Assembly (NCBI GenBank): GCA_028023455.1
Contig: JAQFVV010013059.1
Span: 186,001 to 250,000 of the forward strand
DNA: 64,000 nt
Reading direction: 5' to 3'
Source of the DNA: Epiperipatus broadwayi
Lineage: Eukaryota > Onychophora > Udeonychophora > Euonychophora > Peripatidae
The first letter of the stretch is position 1, and each line of letters opens with the position of its first letter. The position numbers and the translations under genes are program-made. The notes under the pieces were generated by a model. That model was not told where the DNA came from. It made no database searches and worked only from the letters and a program-made list of their open reading frames with translations. This document shows, in pieces, positions 36,697 to 47,235 of the stretch.

Positions 36697-36773
36697 CAAT
36701 ATTTGTAGTGATATTATGCATTTCAGTGAGACTTTATTTTATTTAATATAATTTTTGAAATTACATGAAAATA

Positions 36774-36913
36774 GTTTTAAAAAAATTGAATAGTTTATTA
36801 CTCAGAAATTTGTAAGTAGTTCAAATAGCGGAAGTAACATAGTTGAGTCATGATTCGTGAATCTTAAACTTCAGAATCCACCCATGTCCTATGTTACTAA
36901 ACCGGGCAAAATA
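36774..36913 (-). mobile_element. SINE-2 copy
   Basis: Minus strand: a head starting GCCCGGTTTAGTAAC, then the tail AATTTCTGAGTAATAAACTA and an A/T run at 36778-36785. Confidence 0.55.
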
Positions 36914-37186
36914 GAAAAACGGTTAACAAATTAAAGCAAAATTAATTATAAAGCATAAAATCCAATTATTATTATTTGCAATAATTTTGTTATGTCATCA
37001 TATTGAATAGAGAAAATGATCAAATATTTCAATAAGATTTTTTTGAATTTATGTGTGTATAATGAAAAAAAAATTTTTTTCACATACTTTTATGCATTTT
37101 ATATGCAGATTTTTTTGCACTGATATATATATATATATTACTGATAATACTTTTATTGATGTTAATTACTTGGAAAAGTGAGTGAT

Positions 37187-37704
37187 GTAAAAACACCAAA
37201 ACATTACGTGATCCCATTATCTATGCTTACACAAGCTGTTAATAACAGTACTCTTCATACAGTAGTGCCTTCCAGTGCAAGTCTTAATAACTAATAGATG
37301 CAAGAAGCTTTGTGCATAAAATCCTATCTAGTATCTACTCATCCAATATTGCCAGATTAGTTTCTAGATTGTGGCTTTCATCGATGAGAAGCCTTGGATC
37401 TGAGAGCATTGCTCAAGCAAATGAGCTTGGATTGAAAATATTACTGTATTTTCATCCTGGTATTCTAACTTCATAGTTAACTAAATAGATAAAAGGGGTT
37501 TCTAGAGTGTTACATTAGATCTTAAGGTGCAGTGATCTCAGATTCAAGGTTACCACTGATGAAAGTCACAAGCTAAAAATGAGTCTGGGGATATTGGTGA
37601 GTAAGCACTAGATAAGGATTTTATGTACAAACCTTCTTGCACCCATTGACTACTAAGGCTTGCATTGGGCAGCACTACTGTATGGAGAGTTTGTGACTGT
37701 TATT
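37187..37704 (-). mobile_element. HamA element, two inverted units, exact 13-bp duplication
   Basis: AAAAGTGAGTGAT lies at 37174-37186 and 37705-37717. Inside, a tail (left) and minus unit (to 37412, ribozyme strings CGATGA and GAAAC) are followed by a plus unit (37415-37704, with CTGATGAAAGTC and AAAAATGAGTC) ending at the head (TATGGAGAGTTTGTGAC). Both ribozymes carry core changes. Confidence 0.75.
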
Positions 37705-37717
37705 AAAAGTGAGTGAT

Positions 37718-38080
37718 TCCAGATTTGGGAAGAAATGAATATCCAGCACTATTAGTTGGTGAGTGAAAGATTTCGCTTCACCTTAAATAAATGTGACTTT
37801 GTTTATCTTTAGTATATTGATAGATGCTTTGCTCTTAAATAATGAGGCTAATGATGAATTTGAAAAAAACGAAATGAAAACAATCATCAGTAGTGAATGC
37901 ATAGGGTTTAGAAAGTAGTAATTTGAATAACGATTAAAGAAATAAAAATAAATAATGGAATAGTTTATTGTTAAGGAGTTTATAAGAATCTGAATAAAAT
38001 ATCAAAATGAAAATATTTCTATAGATGAAAGATATTTTCAGAGGTGAAATTAATACAGATTGATAGACTACCCAATATAT
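37718..38080. other. AT-rich, SINE-2 tail piece
   Basis: 37960-38010 resembles the SINE-2 tail on the minus strand. Nothing else recognised. Confidence 0.4.
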
Positions 38081-38084
38081 TTAG

Positions 38085-38190
38085 TGGTATTATTCTCTGC
38101 TCTTCTTCAGGTATTGCTGGCCTGTCCCCGAAAACTCTATCAGAGGAGTCAAAGTTGCAACTTTAGATTCTTGAATATTGAATTTTAAGA
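38085..38190. repeat. Unnamed repeat, relative at 12405-12515
   Basis: Same CTCTTCTTCAGG and TTGAATATTGAATTTTAAG blocks as the relative. Confidence 0.55.
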
Positions 38191-38194
38191 AGTA

Positions 38195-38700
38195 GATAAA
38201 TAAGAATCAAAAACATAAATGTCTGTAGAGTTTAACATTGTATGTTTTTTTTTAATGGTAAAAGCATATTTATTTATAATAATTCAAAGTCAAACCATGA
38301 TTATTGCAAAAGTAATTTTTATTACTTTCTATTTTATTTTTAACTGTAAATTCTTTAAAATTTATTAAGAAATAATGATTAAATATTTTAAATAAAAAAA
38401 ACTATTTTATATGTCAACTGTTCACAAAATGGAAGTATTAAAAATTGGATTTACAGAGATTTTATGGATTGACAGAAAGTGTTAATTGATATGTTTCTCT
38501 CAGATAAGTTTAAGTTTAAAATAAATGTTAAAGTTTGTTTTTAGTTTCACTAACCACAGCTTAGTTTTCATCACCGTTTCCTTTTATTTTGCCTTTTTGA
38601 AAGGATACAAATCTCTAATAATTTATTCCGAACTTCAGATTTCTTTCCATGTAACAGGAAAACATAACACAGAGAAATACTTAATGTCTGATTTTATCAT
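38195..38700. other. AT-rich, nothing recognised
   Basis: The 66-codon stretch 38525-38725 runs into a SINE and is not a gene. Confidence 0.4.
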
Positions 38701-38703
38701 TAT

Positions 38704-38806
38704 TTTTTTTTCTCATGTGTCATAGCATCAGCCAAGCGAACCCACTAACCTGGGACAACTGCTTGTAAAGCAGCTGTCACTGACCTCTCGACCACCAATG
38801 CTTGAC
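38704..38806 (-). mobile_element. SINE-1 variant, anticodon-TAC type
   Basis: Minus strand: GTCAAGCATTGGTGGTCG start and an anticodon arm GCTGCTTTACAAGCAG (loop TTTACAA, anticodon TAC). An extra CCCAGGTTAGTGGG segment precedes the B-box-like GGGTTCGCTT. GATGCTATGACACATGAG and an A run follow. The same subfamily occurs at 56972-57077. Confidence 0.75.
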
Positions 38807-39065
38807 ATTAAATATCAAGTTGATCCCAGAAATGATAACATTCAGCACATTAATAAAGCATTTCATATGTGTAATGGAAACTGACTTATATTTTGCACTT
38901 ATTCTTCTCTATTAGTTTAATTGCAAAATAAAATTAAAGGTCATAAATTATACTAAAAATTATTTCGTTTCCATAAGATATAAGAAAACAAATATCCTCA
39001 GCTTTTTTTTCTTTTTTACATGTATTTGATATATATTACTTGTCGGCATTATTCATATTATATTA

Positions 39066-39175
39066 TAGCATTGGTAGCTGAGAAATCAGTGCAGCTGCCT
39101 TGCAATCAATGTCTTGCAGACAGTTGTCGCGGGTTAACTTCCTGGCCGATGCTTTGACATATGGAAAATAAAAAA
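39066..39175 (+). mobile_element. SINE-1 variant
   Basis: GCATTGGTAGCTGAG start. The anticodon region has a partly repeated segment, CTTGCAATC then CTTGCAGAC. GGGTTAACTTCCTGG is the T arm, then GATGCTTTGACATATGG and an A-rich tail. Confidence 0.75.
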
Positions 39176-39364
39176 TAAAAACTATCCATTTAATACATTT
39201 ATATTTTTTAATATACATAATTTTCAAAATGTTTAAAAAAAAATCATATGCAAGTAGATGAGTTATTGTTACTTGGAATAGTTTCTTTTTTTAATTTCAA
39301 GCTATTATTTTTAATAATATAAAGTAAACGATGGCTGTTTGGACATACATGCATTAATTTCAGT

Positions 39365-39445
39365 GTTGTGTGCTAGTCTTCACTGATGAAAGAAAGAGTT
39401 GCAAATTAGTCTAGGAATGGGATATTTGATTATTCAAGTTCACAT
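39365..39445 (+). repeat. HamA-like remnant
   Basis: CACTGATGAAAG, AAATTAGTCTAGG and GATATTTGAT follow the HamA ribozyme order, but GAAA reads GCAA and the arms are gone. Confidence 0.4.
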
Positions 39446-40600
39446 TAGATGGCTCTAATATAGATTGAAGAGTAATGTTTGCATGAATGGAAAAAAAAAA
39501 AGATAAATGAAGCAAAGAAAAGAGATGGACTGATAAAAAATTAACAGTATTTTCATATAATAAATATGATGTTGCAAGAATTGTATGGAAGGGAGTGGTA
39601 GTAGCAGGATTAACTTATGGTAATGATGCATTAAGTGATAGTAAAGAGATGTTAGATTACTTAGAAAAAACACAAAGAAAAGAAGGAGGATGTGAATTAG
39701 ATGCAGATGTGTGGATGACAAAGGAGGCAATTAATAAAGAGAAATGGTATGGCCAAGTTTTTATATGACAGATGCAAAAAGCAAAATAAAAATGTTCAGT
39801 GGATTGCAATTTATGGATAGTAAGAGAATAGCCAAAATAGTATTTAATTGAGTTACAAGTAAAGGGCAGGCAGCAATATGAGTGAGAAAGATAATATAGT
39901 ATGCAGAAGATTTGGATAAAGACTATATCAGTATATTTGTACAAAAAGTGTGGTGACTATGTTAGGAGAATTGTTGATTGTTATAGTGGCAAAGAATGGG
40001 ATAGAAGAATAGATGCATTAATAAAAAAATAGGGAGTTGGAGAAATGGAGAGAAATATATATAGAAGTAGACAGAATATTGGGTGTGAATTAATTTACAA
40101 TAAAAGCAAGAAAGTAATTTATTGTTTAAAGCTTAAAGAGAATCATTAGCAATAAAGGAATATACACACAAATGGAGAAATGTGGGTGATTTAGTCTGCA
40201 AGTTATATAAGGAAGGCTGGAAAACATTAGGCATCTGTTAATTGAATGTAAATGCCTACAAACAGAAAGAGTACAAATAATGAAGTTGTGGGAGAATAAA
40301 TATAAATGAAATGTTTATACAGAAAGTTGGTCTTGGTTTTTATGTTGGGTTTGGAAAAAGATAAAGGCCATGGAGTGGACAAAGATGATGTTGTGGAAAT
40401 GGGATGGAGCGGGATAGAGAATATGGGGAAAACTTACAGTGGCGATTGGAAAAGAAAGGAAAGACGGCTAACAAGTTTCTCTGGACAGTGGCTGAGAGAT
40501 TTCTGATTTCGATAAAGGAGAAGCCACAGCGCATCGCAATGATTTTTAACTGTTTTTGAGAAGCATATGAGAAAGTCATGCAATGTTGTTTGAATAGTAT
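39440..40600 (+). pseudogene. LINE ORF2 C-terminal region, second non-RTE family
   Basis: The reading KYDVARIVWKGVVVAGLTYG (39557-39616) resembles the segment after the RT palm in many LINE proteins, where VWKGVAVP.LTYGN is common. Downstream YLEKTQRKEGG, an acidic-basic stretch, and LRHLLIECKCLQTERVQI (about 40227-40283) look like the Cys/His-type end of such ORFs. Many stops and frameshifts. A 3' non-coding part with GAGATTTCTGATTTCGAT (40494-40511) has a relative at 41935-41960. The RT core itself is not present. Confidence 0.6.
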
Positions 40601-40604
40601 ACTT

Positions 40605-41875
40605 TAAAAAATAAATAACTGATTTTAAACTATCAAAGAAAGAAAGTCACTGTGACTATAGATAGAAATATATTGGTAAATTAAAAAAAAAAAATTAAAA
40701 AAAAAAAATTAAACATGGAATATCAAAAGCTGTAATATTTTTTATTATAGAAGACTTAAGACAAACAATAACTTAATATTAGTTATTTATTTATAATGTC
40801 AGTCAGTAGTTAACTTTGGGATTTTCTAAATTCACTTTATAAGTCACTACTATAATAAAATTTTACATTTGTTAGAGCAAATTTTTATATTCAAAATAGT
40901 TAACACAAATTTAAATTTCGATGATCACAATATAATTAGTTGAAAAAAAATAGTAAAAAAGATTGACACTTTATCTCTCTCTTTTTTTATTACAAAAAAT
41001 TTTTTCTAAATTTTTATAAAATTGATACATATACACTTTTATATTTGCACATTTACCCCCCCTCCCCGTTTTTTTTTATACCTTTATTTTTCATTCTTTT
41101 TTACATGTTCGCTTTTTTCTTTTCTTTCTACTCTCTTTTCTCCTATTCTTGTCTCATAATATGCCATTTATCCACACTCCTCTTTCTAATTCTCTTCATC
41201 TCTTTTTCTATAGGCATAAACTACATTTTAAGTTCTCTGCTTGAAGGCTGGTTGAATAACAGCGCAATAGGCAGTATAAATAACCAAGCGATGACATATG
41301 ATTTTAGTTGTTAAATTGTCTTTGCTTGTTTCTTCTTTAGAACAGTTCGTTTTAACATTCAAAATTTAAAACTAGATTATAAACTTTAAAGAGATAATTA
41401 TATATTTGCATATACTAATAAATAATTATCATCGAAAAAATATAATTAATATTTTTATTTTACATTATTAAAAAGTATTTAATTATTGACAAAAATGGAT
41501 CTTTAGTCAACTTACTTATATTGCCTGTAGATGGCAGTTAAATACAATTAATTTTGAAATAACCTCCAAAATAAATATAATTTTACATTTTTTAAAATAT
41601 ATATCTAATTTTTTTTTAAAATTTAATTTTAAAATTTTTATGGCGTTCAATTATACTGTTGGCTAAATTAATTAAAGTTATACAATTAAAATTCTAGTTT
41701 AAATTATTTTCATTTATTTATTTATTTTTAATTATTATTTTTTAAAATTAGCCCTGCTCTTACAAGAAATTATTTAAAATCATAATAAATATGTATTTAT
41801 ATATTTTTAATGCTAATATTGTCTTTCCTGGCCGCAATCATTTATTTAAATTAGTTGTTAATTTTAATTTGCAGA
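40605..41875. other. AT-rich, nothing recognised
   Basis: Poly-A and poly-T runs. The 89-codon stretch 41045-41314 is T-rich, hydrophobic and unconvincing. Confidence 0.4.
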
Positions 41876-41990
41876 GGGCAGCACCAGCTAATGGCTAATG
41901 GAAACCTTTAATACAGTGTAGTGTTATTATGGGTCTGTGACTTCGACAAAGGAGTAGCCGTGTACATCTCATCACACTGATAATTGTCTT
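41875..41990 (+). repeat. LINE 3' end fragment (relative of 40494-40560)
   Basis: CTGTGACTTCGACAAAGGAG followed by AGCC and a CATCNCA block matches the end of 39440-40600. Confidence 0.45.
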
Positions 41991-41994
41991 ATAA

Positions 41995-42955
41995 TGTATT
42001 AGTCACCTTTATTATTAATTTGAATTTTAAAATCTTTGTTTTTCTTTTAGAAATATATTTTATTTATCTATTAAATTACTTTATGTTCGTAAATTTTTAT
42101 AAAGTAACAAAATTAAAATGTTGATATTTTTTTGTCGTTGTGTTTAATGTCTAACTTATTTATTTTATATTGTTATAAGACTAGAAAAAAATTAACACGG
42201 CTTTTATATTAAAACAATTTATAGGAATCTGAATAAATAAGAGAGGATTCGACTACTATGTTATATTTGCACATTGCACTAAAAAAAAAAATCTAAAATT
42301 GTTTTGTTTGTGTAGATGCTTCGAATATTTAAGTTTACTGTTCCGTTGCCTCGGAGATGTTCACCTCAAAATTTCAATCTAATTTATAGTTTAGATTCTG
42401 AACAAGTGAACAAAAATCTGACAATTAAATATGGGTTGAGAATTAATTATATATTTGATTACAGAGGATAGATAAATTAAGAACCAGTAACAAAAAAGGC
42501 AGGCTGAAAATGACCCCTCTTGCACATATATATATATATTACAATTATATCCATATTTAATTTTCCCTACGCAAGGTCATTTATGATAATCAGTTTAATT
42601 ACTTCTATTAAATTTGTATAATTCTGCTATGTCCATATACACACTGTTTTCTCTTTAAAAATCATTATTACAATTTTTAAGTACCATTGATAGCTTAAAA
42701 ATTATAATGTATTTAAATAAGTGTTCTTAATTATCAATTATTTTGAAAACACTTAAGCCTATGTTGTAATCATTGTTATCATAAATTCATTATTCCAAAC
42801 ATGTTTGCTTCATTGTGCAACATAGTTTTAGTAAATGTAAAATTCATTTAATTTAAAATTTAAATTTATTCATTTATTAATATATATATATATTGTTTTA
42901 TGCTTTCAATTATCATATAGTACTATGTATATTATTTATTACTATATATTATCAA
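41995..42955. other. AT-rich, nothing recognised
   Basis: TA microsatellites at about 42522-42540 and 42882-42894. A weak SINE-2 tail-like block at 42205-42240. No gene. Confidence 0.4.
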
Positions 42956-43297
42956 CATTTTTGATGATTATCACTCTATTATGATTTGAAGTTCTCTCCA
43001 AGTTTAATTCAGGTTTCTCTTATTAGAACTTTTCTTCTTCACATCATTCCTTGTTTAATTCATTTATTTAATACATGGTGTCTTTCTAGGTTATTTTAGA
43101 ATTTAGTTTAAGATGTTAGTTATCTATCTACTGTCATCTCTTCTAATGATATGTCTAGTTCAATTCACCCATGCAATTCAACTTTATCTCTTCTTGCTAT
43201 TCCCAACTTACATCTCTTCATATCAACTCTACAACCAGCAGTCCATAATTTCTTTTTAATAACTGAAACACAAGCTTATTATATACCTGTGTCTATA

Positions 43298-43671
43298 TAT
43301 GTAATATATAGGGTATATGAGCACAGACATTCACATGACCCAGCAGCACTTAATCTCAGCCTCAAGGTAGCCTTTGAGCATTCCATCATCAGATTTTCAA
43401 TTGGATGGATGGTTGAAGAGTTGGAGTGTAGAGTAGATTGAAGCCTGTCTATTAAAGTATGAAGATTGGCTATCTTAATATATATCTGAGCACTTGTAGC
43501 ATATATATGTGGAGATGGTAATTCTGGACCAACTGATGATTGCTGGTTTAGCATGAAATACATATATTGGTGATTATTTATCTTTTTGACATATGTATCA
43601 GTGTTATGAGATAGAGTGGCGAGTGCTGGGTCATGTGAAAGTCTGTGCTCATATACCCTATATATTACATA
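43298..43671 (+). mobile_element. HamC element with 45-bp terminal inverted repeats
   Basis: The ends 43301-43345 and 43624-43668 are inverted repeats matching at 44 of 45 positions (outer GTAATATATAGGGTATATG). The pairing extends three bases further on each side to a TA. Inside are the body (GCATTCCATCATCAGATT), the TA stretch and the ribozyme. It sits within the RTE copy. The inverted ends suggest a DNA-transposon-like or foldback unit, while the ribozyme points to an RNA stage. Confidence 0.75.
43519..43576 (+). ncRNA. Hammerhead ribozyme motif (HamC), intact CTGATGA and GAAA
   Basis: TAATT-CTGG-ACCAA, CTGATGA (43533-43539), hairpin TTGCTGGTTTAGCAT, GAAA (43555-43558), helix III within 43558-43565, A at 43566 before the predicted cut, TTGGT-GATTA. 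Both invariant strings and the UH rule are satisfied. The closing pair of helix II (T-T) and one outer helix I pair (T-G) are weak. Of the HamC copies it has the best core. Confidence 0.65.
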
Positions 43672-44399
43672 ATCTCTTTTTTTTAATTTTTTATTAAGCA
43701 TTCAAATCTCATTTCTATAAGGAAGCATAAATAAAACATTAGTAAGCCATATTTTTAAAAAAAATTAACTCTAAAGTATTTTCTCTATTATATTTACATT
43801 TGTATTAATGATCTGACCAAGTTAGTTATAGTTATTTTTTTTAATTATCAATCTCCAATTTTTTCTTTTTCCAAGAAGCCACTGAACATTTCTGTTTAAC
43901 ATTTATCTTTGATTCTATTTTTGTGCTTTCCTCTAGAAAGTCTTATAACATTTCTCAGAGGTTTGAAGTATTATTTTTTTAATTAACCACATCAATTAAA
44001 AAATCTATATAACCTAGTAATATTCATTTATTTTTATTTTCTTAGCTTCTCTATTGAATTCATAAAATTTTTCCCATAATTCTGCTTTAAAATTTTTTAA
44101 AAATATGGAATTGCTTTGTTGTATATTCTTAATACAAATCTCCTTAGGGTCACCATTCATTCTAATCACTCCTGTTATATTTTGATTAAAATTCTTTAGA
44201 ATTTGGAAATATTCTAAATTTATTTTTTGATGTTACAAACTTTTTAATCCCTAAAAAATTTATATAGAGTCAAATGTGCTTTAATTGAATGAAAAATTGC
44301 AATTTCTACTTACTAATGCTTTTCATAATTTCTCTTAGTACTTAAAATATGATTTGTTAAACTATAATCATCTTTAAATATAACATTCTTAAATCTAAT

Positions 44400-44475
44400 A
44401 ATTAATAATAATATAATAATAGTAATAGTAGTAGAAGTGATAGTAGTAATAATAATCCTACTACTAATAGTAATA
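44400..44475. repeat. Imperfect AGT/AAT triplet repeat
   Basis: Interrupted runs of AATA, AGT and ATT triplets in the RTE copy. Confidence 0.7.
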
Positions 44476-44804
44476 ATACCAACATCAGCATCACCAGAAC
44501 ATTGAGTCATGGCAAATATTACTTGGTAAGTTTAATGAAATAATGAAAAGGTATATATTTTTGGCTTACAAGCTTTGTTATATGGGTTAATAGATGAAAT
44601 TTGTATTCTGAATTCGAAGTTTTTCAAATGATTTCCATACTTATTTTTAAGACAAATGAAAACAAAGAATACTTTCCACACAAAATTAAGTCAATACATT
44701 TTAAAAGCTATTAAATAGCTATTTTTACAAATAATTTTAATTTTGCCTATTTTCAAGAGTAACTGCATTAGGAAAACTAATTTTTACACAAATAGATAAA
44801 CCTG

Positions 44805-45045
44805 TTCATAGAATAGTGCCATCAAGTTCAAGCCATAATAATCAATGGTTTCAAGAAGGTTTAGAGGCTCTTCACTGATGAAGGCTTCACATTAGAAACT
44901 AGTCTGGGGATATTAGATGAGTAGATACTAAAGGGAGATTTTATGCCCAAATATTCTTGCATCCATTGATTACTATGGCTTGCACTTGGTGGCACTATGA
45001 TCTGAACAGTTTACTATTGCAAGTATAAGAAATTGGTGATCATAT
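44805..45045 (+). mobile_element. HamA element
   Basis: A short left arm is followed by the ribozyme block (44862-44918), the GAGTAGATAC block, the right arm inverted to the left one, and a tail ending GTGATCATATGA. The ends lack a clear duplication. Confidence 0.6.
44862..44918 (+). ncRNA. Hammerhead motif (HamA), intact core strings
   Basis: CTGATGA (44875-44881), GAAAC (44895-44899), TA, GTC (44902-44904), TGGGGA. Inner helix I pairs with CTCTTCA. Helix II (AGGCTTCACATTA) pairs poorly. Confidence 0.45.
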
Positions 45046-45558
45046 GAAATTATGATTTGTTAGTCATTTCGATTCTTTTTTTTTTTTTTTCATTCATTTA
45101 TTTTTCGTTCAACATTAATTGTTAACATTTATAATATTTTTGCAAGCATTTGGAAACCCTTTGTACGGATATCACAGATAAGCTATTTACAAGCTACAGG
45201 ATAAAACTAATGACCTGGTATATCATTTTGTCATTTGGTATATAGTTTTGTCAACAATTTTTCTATTTCTTCACCTGCCTATATTGAAGTATCTATAGTA
45301 ATTCCATTATTCCCTGGAGATTTCCCTTTATTCATTGATTTAATCATATGTTTCAGTCCTTCATTAAAAATTTTAAAAGACAACTCTTCCATATACCGTA
45401 TAATTGTTTTTTATTTAATAATAGAGCTATTCTTTTTTACTGCTGAAACAACTTTCTTTTCAATACTAAGATGTTTCCATTTTTAAAACTTGTTTTCTTC
45501 TATAGTTTTCATTGATATTTCACACTTATATGTGCCATTTTATACAATTTCAAATATT

Positions 45559-45822
45559 AAACATGGCAAAACTCTCCATACAGTAGTGCCATCCTGTGCC
45601 AACCAGAGTAATCAATGGATGCCAAAGCTCCTCACTGACGAAGGCACAAGCCAGAAACTAGTCTGGGGATATTGGATGAGTAGGCATTAGATAGGGATTT
45701 TATACACAAGCCTTCTGGCATCCATTGATTACTCTGGTTGGCACAGGGTGGTACTACTATATGGAGAATTTTGCCTTGTTTATAAACAATTATGTGCTAG
45801 TATAAGAGATGGTGATCATGTG
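45559..45822 (+). mobile_element. HamA element, complete, exact 13-bp duplication
   Basis: AATTTCAAATATT lies at 45546-45558 and 45823-45835. The structure is the clearest of the family: left arm 45562-45623, ribozyme, about 40-bp linker, right arm 45716-45776 inverted to the left (about 58 of 62 bases), then tail to GATCATGTG. The 66-codon stretch across it is chance. Confidence 0.8.
45621..45676 (+). ncRNA. Hammerhead ribozyme motif (HamA), intact
   Basis: CTGACGA (position 7 may be any base), then AGGCACAAGCCA, whose GGC/GCC pairs around ACAA, then GAAAC, TA and GTC with the cut predicted after 45663. TGGGGA pairs with the TCCTCA just before the core. All invariant bases are present. The oddity is an A-A opposition at the base of helix II where G-C is usual. 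Confidence 0.6.
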
Positions 45823-46571
45823 AATTTCAAATATTCAATTATTCTAAATGATCACATTGTTTTTTTTCTTTATGTAATGACTTTCTTCTTTTCTTTATAT
45901 ATTACCTTGTCTCAGTTGAAAATTGATTGGTGAGTTGCTATTTTTTTGTGCCCCCTATCAGAGTAGCAAGCAGTTCATAGTACAATACTAATTATTTTCT
46001 TAATTAATCTCATCTGAGTTATTTGTAAAATTAATTACTATTTTAGAACAATTTGCAAGTTTTATTTAAAATCTTTGGAATATTTTTGAAGATTAAGAAT
46101 ATCTGTTGTTAATTGTCTTCCTTAATAGTTTTTGTCTCTCTAGTTTGCAGTAATATGTTTTTTACATCTCATTAATTGATCATTTCTTCCTGTATTGAAT
46201 CTATAAAATCATTGCAGTCTAGGGTCTTTCTAATAAAATACATATTTTCTATTAGTCAAAATATAATCCAAATTTGCTGTATCTTTGTTTGGATATTTTT
46301 ATGTTATTTTTACTAAAGATTGTTCTCAAGAAAAACAGTAAACAGGCACAAACCTAAATTATTTTCAGCTTATAACTTCCATTAAGTTCAGTAATTAATC
46401 TTGCCACTCTGTTTGCTATAGCAACAATCTCCACAATGCTGTTCTCTTATATTTAATTTACAATACTAATTATTCTACTGGTACTTCAAATATTTGTGAC
46501 TTTATAATAAAGTACCTCTACTCTTCTTTATCTCTACTTCAAATTTTCAAAGTCTACCAATGTCCCATTTA

Positions 46572-46770
46572 ATCACATGATCACCATCTCTTATGCTAGC
46601 ACATAACTGTTATTAAACATGCAAAACTCCATACAAGCCAGAAACTAGTCTAGGGATATTGGACAAATAGGCACTAGATGGGGTTTTTATGCACAAGCCT
46701 TTTGGCATCCATTGATTACTCTAGTTGGCACAGGGTGGCACTACTGTATGGAGAGTTTTGCATGTTTAAT
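46572..46770 (-). mobile_element. HamA element, 13-bp duplication with one mismatch
   Basis: AATGTCCCATTTA (46559-46571) and AATGTGCCATTTA (46771-46783). Tail at left (ATCACATGATCACC), head at right (TATGGAGAGTTTTGCATG). The ribozyme block on the plus strand has lost its CTGATGA half and keeps CCAGAAACTAGTCT. Confidence 0.7.
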
Positions 46771-46825
46771 AATGTGCCATTTAATATTAGACAGTCTTTT
46801 TCCAATTAATGCAGGTTTGTTTTAC

Positions 46826-47094
46826 TTGAAATTGAGCTCCACTTGTAAATAGGTAAATAGATCATCATGAATGGGAGTCCAGATCTGTAATTAAAAGAAT
46901 CATAATATCTTCTGCCTTTGGTTTTGAACTACTGCCTTAGTCAACACTTTTACAATCTTTCAAAAATTAATACCAATTGGACTGACAAGCTGGAGTGCTA
47001 TGATTATGTCCCCCCCCATGTCAAACGTAATCTTTTCTTGTATTAGCACATTAACGTTATTCATAGAAAGACCAAGAATTTGTTTTTGTTTGTC
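46826..47094 (-). other. Possible 3' continuation of the gag-like element
   Basis: Reads as a worn minus-strand coding stretch downstream of the ORF1 remnant. I could not match it to endonuclease or RT motifs. It contains a run of eight C at 47011-47018. Confidence 0.3.
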
Positions 47095-47112
47095 AAAATT
47101 GTAAATATAAAA

Positions 47113-47210
47113 ATAAGTTGGTGACTAAGTGGTTAGCACAGCTGCCTTACAATCAGTTGTCCTGGGGTTTGCTTCCCGGCCGATGCTTTGACACATTAAA
47201 AAATAATTAA
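47113..47210 (+). mobile_element. SINE-1 variant, 98 bp, 18-bp duplication
   Basis: AAAATTGTAAATATAAAA lies at 47095-47112 and 47211-47228, a perfect 18-bp duplication. A box TGACTAAGTGG, anticodon loop CTTACAA (TAC), GGTTTGCTTCCC B box, GATGCTTTGACACA, A-rich tail. It interrupts the 3' part of the gag-like remnant. Confidence 0.85.
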
Positions 47211-47235
47211 AAAATTGTAAATATAAAACAAAACT

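Larger units (their letters stand above)
42960..46825 (-). mobile_element. RTE-like retrotransposon, decayed, hit by at least four insertions
   Basis: The minus-strand order matches 4688-7766. C-terminal region 42970-43290 is followed by more of it and the palm side of RT at 43672-44350, the RT N-terminal part at 45225-45545, and EN at 45900-46570 and 46784-46825. Between these blocks lie a HamC element (43298-43671), an AGT/AAT repeat (44400-44475), HamA copies (44805-45045, 45559-45822) and another HamA (46572-46770). The pieces stay in register across the insertions, so this is one element. Confidence 0.75.

Noticed and set aside
39455-39944. Minus-strand open stretches as genes
   Set aside because: They are shadows of the LINE remnant on the plus strand, which reads LTYG and LLIEC motifs.
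41045-41314. Membrane protein from a hydrophobic 89-codon stretch
   Set aside because: The hydrophobicity comes from T-rich DNA. No other sign of coding.
43151-43441. 96-codon protein
   Set aside because: It crosses the left terminal repeat of the HamC element and RTE antisense sequence.
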